Below the pieces are notes generated by a model, which saw nothing but the letters and a program-made list of their open reading frames with translations, was not told where the DNA came from and did no database searches. Shown here piece by piece: positions 8,364-13,841 of a stretch of DNA of 39,635 nucleotides. The stretch's first letter is position 1; every line of letters starts with the position of its first letter. A program made the translations under genes and the position numbers. The DNA comes from an uncultured Thermomicrobium sp. (GTDB lineage Bacteria > Chloroflexota > Chloroflexia > Thermomicrobiales > Thermomicrobiaceae): assembly GCA_938028665.1 (NCBI GenBank), contig CALIMB010000086.1, positions 1 to 39,635 on the forward strand, in the 5' to 3' direction.

Positions 8364-10064
8364 TCAGGCGATGAAGTAGCGAAAAGTGAGAGGAAGTTCC
8401 TCGGCGGGTGGAATAGAGACAGTCTGACCGTCAATCGTGACTTCCAAGGTCCTCGGATCAACCTCAACACGGGGTGAGGCGGTGTTATAGTACATCGCAT
8501 GCTTAAAAATCCGCCGGGTATTACGGACAGCGACTGCGCGGCGTTGCAGCCCATAGCGAACGAACGCTCCAGTTTCGAGCGTGAGGGGGGCAACAAAGGC
8601 GACAGCCAAAGACGCGGGGGCGCGGCCGAGCCCACCAAACATCGCTCGATAGATCAAGGGCTGGCTCCAGCGGGTAGAACCCATGCCGTCGCCGACCGCC
8701 GCCCAGACCACAAACCCGCCTTTGATAACTGCCGCCGGCTTGGCACCGAAGAAGGCCGGATGCCAGAGGACGATGTCTGCCAGTTTGCCAGGTTCTAAAC
8801 TACCGATCTCGTGATCGAGGCCGTGGGCAATAGCCGGATTGATCGTGTACTTGGCTAGATACTGCAGGATTCGCGGGTTGTCATCGCCTGTATTGGTCAC
8901 GGGATCAAAGCCACCGCCACGCACCTCTTTCATCCGATGCGCAAGCTGCCATGTGCGGCTGATCACTTCGCCAATACGCCCCATGCCCTGCGAATCGGAG
9001 GACATGATCGAAATGGCTCCGAGATCATGCAGGATGTCCTCGGCGGCAATTGTCGTTGCACGGACTCGGTCCTGGGCAGCAGCAACGTCGGTCGGGATGG
9101 TAAGCGAGAGACGGTGCACCGCGACGATCATGTCGAAGAGTTCAGCGATGCTGTTTCGCGAGTAGGGAATCGTTGGACTAGTGGACGAGCCGATAATGTT
9201 TGGCTCAGAAACGATCTCAAGAACGTTTGGTGCGTGTCCACCCCCAGAACCTTCGACGTGGTAGGCGTGGATCGAGCGACCAGCGATCGCCGCGATCGTC
9301 TCACGGAGCGATCCTGCCTCGTTCAGCCCGTCGGTGTGGAGCGCGACCTGGACTCCGGCTTGGTCGGCAACAGTGAGGCAGGCATCGATGACCGCAGGGA
9401 ACGCACCGACATCTTCGTGGATTTTGAACCCGGCGCACCCGGATTCAAGGTGCTCTACCAGTTGTGCCTGGTCGGAGGACCCGCGTCCCAGCACAGCGAG
9501 ATTAAGAGGGATCTCTTCAAAGGCCTCAAAGAGATGCCGGATATTTGTGGCCGGATTGACCCCAAGATCCCACACACCGCCAGAACCCTGGGCAACGAGA
9601 GTCGTGATACCAGCGCTCAGCGCTGCGGGGATGACGCTGGCGGAAGAAAGATGGACGTGCGCATCGATCGCACCAGGAGTGGCGATCAGCCCTTCACCAG
9701 GGATAATCCCGGTGGCATTACTGATGAGGAGCTCCACGTCGTCCATGACGTCCGGATTCCCGGCGCGACCGATTGCGACGATGCGGCCGTCCTTGATGCC
9801 GATGTTGCTCTTCACGATACCGAGCACGGGATCCATCACAATGACGTTGGTGATCACCAGATCAAGCTTGCTCGGTCCGTGATCCCGCCCCGCTAGCATG
9901 CCGTCACGCACCGGTCTCCCAAAGCCGACGAGTGGCTCAAATCCAGGGAGGGTGTCGTCTCGTTCAATGAGGGCAAACAAGTTTGTGTCAGCGAGTCGGA
10001 CTCGGTCACCGGTCGTCGGTCCGTACCAAGAGGCATACTGCCTGCGATCGATGCGGATGGGCAC
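8364..10064 (-). CDS. ureC: Urease alpha subunit, divergent
   Basis: A 566-residue amidohydrolase that aligns with UreC from end to end. Nickel ligands are all present: His136/His138 (HVH), Lys214 (the carbamylated lysine, in GFKIHED), His243, His269 and Asp357 (SSDSQGMG). Catalytic-flap His317 is kept. Departures from canonical ureases: the flap cysteine is replaced (MIVAVHRL instead of MLMVCHHL), the second flap histidine is Arg318, and the loop after TTLVAQG is about five residues shorter and lacks the TNATTCTPG segment. Start GTG 10064 has AAAGGAG upstream, 13 bases behind ureB. Probably acts on urea or a close analogue. Accessory genes ureD/E/F/G are not in the window. Ends six bases from the convergent DUF1989 gene, with no terminator hairpin between them. 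Confidence 0.9.
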   Translation of the reverse strand: MPIRIDRRQYASWYGPTTGDRVRLADTNLFALIERDDTLPGFEPLVGFGRPVRDGMLAGRDHGPSKLDLVITNVIVMDPVLGIVKSNIGIKDGRIVAIGRAGNPDVMDDVELLISNATGIIPGEGLIATPGAIDAHVHLSSASVIPAALSAGITTLVAQGSGGVWDLGVNPATNIRHLFEAFEEIPLNLAVLGRGSSDQAQLVEHLESGCAGFKIHEDVGAFPAVIDACLTVADQAGVQVALHTDGLNEAGSLRETIAAIAGRSIHAYHVEGSGGGHAPNVLEIVSEPNIIGSSTSPTIPYSRNSIAELFDMIVAVHRLSLTIPTDVAAAQDRVRATTIAAEDILHDLGAISIMSSDSQGMGRIGEVISRTWQLAHRMKEVRGGGFDPVTNTGDDNPRILQYLAKYTINPAIAHGLDHEIGSLEPGKLADIVLWHPAFFGAKPAAVIKGGFVVWAAVGDGMGSTRWSQPLIYRAMFGGLGRAPASLAVAFVAPLTLETGAFVRYGLQRRAVAVRNTRRIFKHAMYYNTASPRVEVDPRTLEVTIDGQTVSIPPAEELPLTFRYFIA

Positions 10065-10077
10065 ACTCCGACTCCTT

Positions 10078-10467
10078 TCATTCGTCGGGCTGGTGACAAA
10101 AGCCGCGGGCCAGAAGTTTCTCCAGTAAGGCGTTGAGATCAACCCTCGCAAGCGGTCCATCAACCAGACCGTGGAACCCGCGGACAGTACGCTGCCCCCT
10201 AATGGGGACAAGCGGGACTGTAACGGTCTGGCCTGGCTCGATCCGGATGGCCCAGCCCACAGGGAGATCAGGGCGCATACCAAACGCCTTCCGGCGGTCA
10301 AAGCAAAGGTCGGGATTCGCCTCGAAAACATGGAAGTGGGCAGTGAGATGGACAGGGACGGCGCCGCGGTTGGTGATCTGGATGAGGGTGACCGGTAAAC
10401 CGGCGTTGATTTCGATCTCCCCTTCACCGGGAATGATCCCACCAGGCGGAACGGTGATCTCGCTCAT
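10078..10467 (-). CDS. ureB: Urease beta subunit
   Basis: A 129-residue structural subunit of urease. It shows the family pattern: an IIPGEGEIEINAG opening, a central HFHVFEANPDLCFDRRKAFGMR segment (usually HYHF.E.NP.L.FDR..A.G.R), then IEPGQTVTVPLV and RGFHGLVDGPL. It has no catalytic residues of its own but supports the alpha active site. Its start overlaps the ureA stop by four bases (ATGA), which implies coupled translation and equal subunit supply. Somewhat longer than the usual 100-110 residues, mainly at the C-terminus. Confidence 0.92.
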   Translation of the reverse strand: MSEITVPPGGIIPGEGEIEINAGLPVTLIQITNRGAVPVHLTAHFHVFEANPDLCFDRRKAFGMRPDLPVGWAIRIEPGQTVTVPLVPIRGQRTVRGFHGLVDGPLARVDLNALLEKLLARGFCHQPDE

Positions 10468-10766
10468 CGGATCGGATTCCTCACAGTCACCAGGCGTGTA
10501 CCGTCTGGGAAGAGTGCATCGATATAGAGGACACTCAGCATTTCGGGGACGCCCGGTAGGACGTCATCGCGGGTGAGAAGCGAGCAGGCTTGAGCGACGA
10601 CGTCTTCGTAAGGGCGTCCGGCACGGGCCTCTTCGTAGACCTCATCACAGATAATCGCAGCGGCTTCCGCGTAGTTGAGCTTGATACCGCGGGCACGGCG
10701 CCGCCGAGCGAGCTCGGCGAGTGTAAAGACGGTGAGACGATCCAGTTCCTTTGGCGTGAGATACAT
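10464..10766 (-). CDS. ureA: Urease gamma subunit
   Basis: A 100-residue urease small subunit: MYLTPKELDRLTVFTLAELARRR, then KLNYAEAAAIICDEVYEEAR and PGVPEMLSVLYIDALFPDGT, all close to the family consensus. Length is standard. Its ATG overlaps the stop of the preceding unknown gene (TAATG arrangement), and its stop overlaps the ureB start. The three subunit genes are thus separate, as in most bacteria, in the order gamma, beta, alpha. Confidence 0.94.
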   Translation of the reverse strand: MYLTPKELDRLTVFTLAELARRRRARGIKLNYAEAAAIICDEVYEEARAGRPYEDVVAQACSLLTRDDVLPGVPEMLSVLYIDALFPDGTRLVTVRNPIR

Positions 10767-11110
10767 TACTGCCTCCGCATGGGTCGGGGTGTAGAGTCGG
10801 CCGCTTCCCTGCCACCTGGCGAAAGAGTACCGGTGGTATCCAAGACAAGTTCGAGGCGCGTCCGGTAGGGGATACGATAGTGACGGAGCAGATTGGCGAC
10901 ATTCACACTCCGGTAACCTGATGGGAACTTCGGATCGGGGTGGGGAGAGAGAGCCAGTCGAACCGGCAGATATCGTCCAAGCCGCCCAGCGCGAATTGCT
11001 TGAGCCAGGAGATCGAGATCGGAGTGGCCGGTGATATCCTCGATCCAGAGATCGGGCGGTCCAGAAAAGGGGTTGCGGTCTAACCAGATGTAGAGCCTCT
11101 GCTCAGCCAT
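10766..11110 (-). CDS. Hypothetical protein in urease operon
   Basis: A 114-residue protein that I do not recognise. It starts MAEQRLYIWLDRNPFSGPP and contains a stretch reading LLAQAIRAGRLGRYLPVRLALSPHPDPKFPSG, then NVANLLRHYRIPYRTRLELVLD. There is no signal peptide or membrane span, and no cysteine or histidine cluster like those of nickel chaperones. ATG 11110 has GGGGAAG about eight bases upstream; the longer in-frame extension to 11323 runs across the neighbouring gene. It sits between the HTH gene and ureA, with stop and start overlapping, so it is made with the urease. Possible roles are a maturation or regulatory partner, both guesses. Confidence 0.72.
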   Translation of the reverse strand: MAEQRLYIWLDRNPFSGPPDLWIEDITGHSDLDLLAQAIRAGRLGRYLPVRLALSPHPDPKFPSGYRSVNVANLLRHYRIPYRTRLELVLDTTGTLSPGGREAADSTPRPMRRQ

Positions 11111-11153
11111 GAGGCGCTTCCCCGCAGAACGAACGCATGCCCTGGGTAACTGC

Positions 11154-11402
11154 TCAGGACGTGAATGGAATCCAGGTCTCGGCTGCCGGCAAGCACAGAC
11201 TGTCCCGCGCGTCGGATGCTGGCTGCAGGCGAAGCAGTGCTTCGAGGTCAGAGCGGCGATAGAGACGTTCACGGCGGATACCGCGGCGATAGCTACGAAG
11301 GCGGCCGCGACTTGCATAGGCATAGAGTGTTTCGCGCTTCACACCGAGTAGTGCTGCTGCTTCTGCTGCGGTTAAATACTCGACACCATCAATTTCAATC
11401 AT
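11154..11402 (-). CDS. Small excisionase/MerR-type helix-turn-helix protein
   Basis: An 82-residue DNA-binding protein. The pattern EYLTAAEAAALLGVKRETLYAYASRGRLRSYRRG followed by RLYRRSDLEALL is the winged-helix fold of the excisionase/HTH_17 group. Such proteins recognise short operators or phage attachment sites. Here no integrase is nearby, so a local regulator is more likely. It is the first gene of the urease operon: the promoter lies just upstream (11435-11463), and the next gene begins 43 bases downstream. Autoregulation of the operon is plausible but inferred. GGGAG lies before ATG 11402. Confidence 0.8.
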   Translation of the reverse strand: MIEIDGVEYLTAAEAAALLGVKRETLYAYASRGRLRSYRRGIRRERLYRRSDLEALLRLQPASDARDSLCLPAAETWIPFTS

Positions 11403-11434
11403 CGATCGCTCCCGTGAATACTCCGCGAAGTCTC

Positions 11435-11463
11435 AGTATAACATGCCGTCTTCGGTGTGTCCA
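11435..11463 (-). promoter_or_regulatory. Sigma-70-type promoter of the urease operon
   Basis: Reading the minus strand, -35 TGGACA (11458-11463) and -10 TATACT (11435-11440) are separated by exactly 17 bases. Each hexamer matches five of six consensus bases. Transcription would begin near 11428, about 26 bases before the HTH gene start. Confidence 0.7.
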
Positions 11464-11844
11464 TCGATTCTCGATTGAATTGTAGAGCGTTCAGCGGTTC
11501 CTCCCAAGTCGAGTATGGCTAGCAGACCAGTCAGAAAGGAAGTGCAGTGGTCCAGAGCGAGAATGGCTGGGGCCTTCCGTGCAGTGGCAGAGCGCGAAAT
11601 TGGGGAGTATTTCGGGGTTATGTAAGGAATGTGAACGAAATCCGCAGCAATGTGCATCTGGTGGTGTCTCTTGTGCCCCTGAGATGCGCAGGGAGGCCTG
11701 GCTACGTGAGGCAAAAAGGGTAGCAGCATCGCAGGTTGAGGAGAAACCGCGTCGGCGATGTTGCAGCTGCCTGAGAGCGAGTGCGGATCGGGCCATCGCC
11801 GGTTGAGGGAAAACGCAAGACGTGCAGCACTGAGCGCGGGAAAT

Positions 11845-11861
11845 ACACCAGATTCTGGTGT
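11845..11861. repeat. 17-bp near-perfect palindrome
   Basis: Arms ACACCAGA and TCTGGTGT around a single T. Size and symmetry suit a dimeric regulator's operator, but it lies in gene-poor DNA about 400 bases from the urease promoter and 900 from rpsU. Chance cannot be excluded. Confidence 0.35.
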
Positions 11862-12120
11862 TGAGTGGGGAGGTGCCGTCTTGTGGGAGTTGTCGTACGT
11901 TCCAACCAGGATGGGGGTCTGCACTTCTTGAGCGGAACAGAAGCGGAGATTCGTCGATGTTTCCGTTTTGTCTTGCAGGAGATGTGGGTATCCCTCCGCT
12001 CACGAAACCGAGGAGCCTTCCGTGGCCGTTGACGACAAGGTTCACGGTAACTCCTTTGGGTAGCTTCGCATTCGTCGCCGTCTGGTTTTCTCCGGGGTGT
12101 GGGATAGATGCCTGATCGAC

Positions 12121-12330
12121 GCAAAGTCATGATGATCGACGAATATACAATGTGGAGAAATAACGACGATATTGCAATATGTATGAGTACTTTCCATATT
12201 ATTGTTACACTATCATTACTTGGTTAATTCAGATCATTCATAAACATGCCTATAATGTGGATTACTATGAGTGCAGCACATCCAATAGTTTGTAACAGGA
12301 TGAACACTGATTGGAGCACCGGTCAACTGT
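12121..12330. other. AT-rich island
   Basis: Roughly 200 bases markedly richer in A and T than anything around them. It includes a perfect 12-bp palindrome ATATTGCAATAT (12169-12180) and a perfect TATAAT (12251-12256). No coding frame is apparent. Base composition unlike the neighbours suggests either acquired DNA or a regulatory/structural region. Confidence 0.6.
12228..12256 (+). promoter_or_regulatory. Putative promoter in AT-rich island
   Basis: TTCAGA (12228-12233, four of six) and TATAAT (12251-12256, six of six) lie 17 bases apart on the + strand. rpsU begins about 540 bases downstream, so a transcript from here would have a long leader or be a separate non-coding RNA. Confidence 0.4.
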
Positions 12331-12393
12331 CAAGAGGGCCAGAGACAGACCCTCGGATTCTTCCCGAAGTGGTAAGCCCCCAAGGGAGTTCTC

Positions 12394-12540
12394 TCATACC
12401 GGTTTCACCTCGGCGTAGGCCAGCCCGGTGGTGATCTGGTGTTGAGAGGCAAGGATTTCTCCGTCTTCCAGAAAGCGGCGCTGATGCTCGCGATCTTCCA
12501 ACGGCAGCTTAAACGGCGGCCAGAAGGCATGGCTGCTGTG
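12394..12540 (-). pseudogene. Possible gene remnant
   Basis: A 48-codon open stretch on the minus strand with no start codon. It has a protein-like composition (residues reading FWPPFKLPLEDREHQRRF, then LEDGEILASQHQITTGLAYAEVKPV before TGA). It is bounded upstream by a TGA, and adjacent frames hold other short open pieces. I do not recognise the family. It could be the 3' end of a decayed gene or chance. Confidence 0.25.
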
Positions 12541-12703
12541 TCAGCAGAGTCGCAAGCTATAACAGGACGAGAATCGGTTGGTCGTCTGCTCCTCGTCTGG
12601 GGCTCGCCGTGCCGTCCTCTTTGACCAGCTGAACTGTGGATTGCCTGAAGGGAAAGTGCGGTGAAGAAAGGGTTGTCAAAGCCGATGGACTCGCAAGGGA
12701 GCG

Positions 12704-12731
12704 TGCACAAAGAAAGACTGTGTGGTACTAT
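12704..12731 (+). promoter_or_regulatory. Possible extended -10 promoter for rpsU
   Basis: TGCACA (12704-12709) and TACTAT (12726-12731) are 16 bases apart, with TGG directly before the -10 hexamer giving an extended -10. Each hexamer matches four of six. The position, about 60 bases before the rpsU start, is right. Confidence 0.35.
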
Positions 12732-12794
12732 ATAACGGTGTGCTGGCGCGGTGTTTTGTGCGAATCCGGGTACACCGAAGGGGTGTGAGGTCAG

Positions 12795-13019
12795 GTGGCG
12801 AAGACGGTTCACGTCGAGCTACGCGAGAACGAGAGCTTCGACGCACTGCTGAAGCGGTTCACTAAGGAGCTCCAGAAGGCTGGGGTGCTGCGCGATTACC
12901 GTGCGAAGCGGCACTACGTCAGTAAGTCAGAGCAGCGTCGAGCGAAGATCCGCAAGGCGGAGCATCGCCGTCGTCGCAAGCTCGCGAAGCTCGCCAAGAA
13001 GGGCCAGCTTGGGCTCTGA
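12795..13019 (+). CDS. rpsU: 30S ribosomal protein bS21
   Basis: A 74-residue, strongly basic protein: a VELRENESFDALLKRFTKEL opening, then HYVSKSEQRRAKIRKAEHRRRRKLAK. This is the bS21 pattern of a helical hairpin and a lysine/arginine-rich tail that contacts 16S rRNA near the anti-Shine-Dalgarno region. Start is GTG 12795, with GAGG four bases upstream. A small membrane-protein gene follows almost immediately. No other ribosomal genes are nearby, as is usual for rpsU. Confidence 0.95.
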   Translation: MAKTVHVELRENESFDALLKRFTKELQKAGVLRDYRAKRHYVSKSEQRRAKIRKAEHRRRRKLAKLAKKGQLGL

Positions 13020-13021
13020 GT

Positions 13022-13381
13022 GTGCGACAGGCGACGGGCACTGCCAACCGTCGGCAGAAACGCTCGTTCTTTCTCGTCGTGAGTGAACAAACGTGGCTGT
13101 TGCCGGTGGCGACGGTTGCGTTTGTTCTTTTTGTTGGCGGACCGAGTATTGCTGTCCTGTTCTTTTCGGTCACACCATGGCTGATTGTTCCCTTCTTGCT
13201 CCCATCCTTCCTTGCAACGTGGCTTGGACTGATTGTTGCGCTTGCCGATCTTTTGCAACGCCCAGCGCACCAGTTTCCTGGTGGGCGGACGTTCTGGCTG
13301 ATCCTGATCACACTTTTCAACGTCATCGCATTCTTGCCGTATTGGCTCTTCGTGGCACGGCGGCCGAGACGGACGAGCTAA
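13022..13381 (+). CDS. Small membrane protein, PLDc_N-like
   Basis: About 119 residues with a hydrophobic N-terminal half (two spans) and a final span reading FWLILITLFNVIAFLPYWLFVARRP. The sequence LADLLQRP...GGRTFWLILI...LPYWLF recalls the PLDc_N domain (a short two-span module at the head of cardiolipin synthases or alone). No phospholipase catalytic motif is present. GTG 13022 lies two bases after rpsU, but a GTG at codon 20 is also possible, so the N-terminus is uncertain. The stop codon overlaps the stop of the convergent gene. Confidence 0.65.
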   Translation: MRQATGTANRRQKRSFFLVVSEQTWLLPVATVAFVLFVGGPSIAVLFFSVTPWLIVPFLLPSFLATWLGLIVALADLLQRPAHQFPGGRTFWLILITLFNVIAFLPYWLFVARRPRRTS

Positions 13382-13833
13382 TGGGAGTTCTCGGGCGATT
13401 CGAATGGGCGCAGTCCATGCTGAATTTCCTCAGCAAGCTTCTGAACCTCTGCAGCCGGCGCCAGCGTATTGACGGCGGTCTGGAGCTCTTCAAAAAGACG
13501 ATCCACATGTTCACGCTGCTCCGCGGTCATCGCCTCCCGGATGGTCTCCCACTGCGCCCGGGCCCGTTGGACTGCTGACTGGGCTGCAGCATACTCCTCC
13601 TGCTCCAGCACCTGTCCGTCGCGGACGACTTGCTCTGTGTAGAGGGACAGCTGTAAGACGTCGAGCTCCGCCTGGATCCGCTCAACTGTACCCGAAACCG
13701 CCGGTTGACCAGTATCGCTCTGGTGCGACAATCCCCAGATGATCGCTGCGAGGGCAAGAGCGAGAATGCTGAGCGCGATCGCGACGATACGGTGCCACCA
13801 CGGTCTCCGGCTGTGTGGACGAACGATTGCCAT
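13378..13833 (-). CDS. Membrane-anchored helical protein of the iron-uptake operon
   Basis: A 151-residue protein with a basic N-terminus, one membrane span (about residues 14-36) and an extracytoplasmic helical domain. That domain contains VVRDGQVLEQEEYAAAQ (about 69-85), which resembles GVENGKIVNIEEYQDSW in the lipoprotein at the head of the same operon. In FTR1-type systems, segments of the form G-K-V-x-N-x-x-E-Y-x-E occur in extracytoplasmic domains, from memory of the family. ATG 13833 has GAGG six bases upstream; the upstream gene stops nine bases before it. It is the last gene of the operon. Function by context: part of iron uptake at the cell surface. Confidence 0.7.
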   Translation of the reverse strand: MAIVRPHSRRPWWHRIVAIALSILALALAAIIWGLSHQSDTGQPAVSGTVERIQAELDVLQLSLYTEQVVRDGQVLEQEEYAAAQSAVQRARAQWETIREAMTAEQREHVDRLFEELQTAVNTLAPAAEVQKLAEEIQHGLRPFESPENSH

Positions 13834-13841
13834 GAGTTTCC

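Larger units (their letters stand above)
11464..12794. other. Gene-poor spacer between urease operon and rpsU
   Basis: About 1.3 kb with no convincing gene on either strand. Open frames of 75-184 codons are present but lack family motifs, ribosome sites and consistent codon use. The stretch holds a palindrome at 11845-11861, an AT-rich island at 12121-12330 with a promoter-like signal, a possible minus-strand gene remnant at 12394-12540, and a possible rpsU promoter at 12704-12731. It may be the scar of a lost mobile or accessory segment. Confidence 0.6.

Noticed and set aside
8937-9896. Long plus-strand open frame of 319 codons opposite ureC
   Set aside because: It is the antisense of a clearly homologous UreC; its translation has no family motif, and GC-rich codon bias readily opens such frames.
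10065-10442. N-terminal extension of ureC into ureB
   Set aside because: UreC proteins start close to the RIDRRQYASWYGPT segment; the extension is the out-of-frame reading of ureB.
11491-12045. 184-codon minus-strand open frame in the spacer before rpsU
   Set aside because: No motif, no ribosome site, and composition rich in Ser, Arg and Pro as expected from chance reading of this DNA.
12405-12812. 135-codon minus-strand open frame
   Set aside because: It overlaps the rpsU start and shows no family resemblance; a different frame in the same place looks more protein-like.
13389-13400. GATTCGAAT, resembling a tRNA T-loop
   Set aside because: It lies inside the coding end of the small anchored protein, and no cloverleaf or acceptor stem could be drawn around it.
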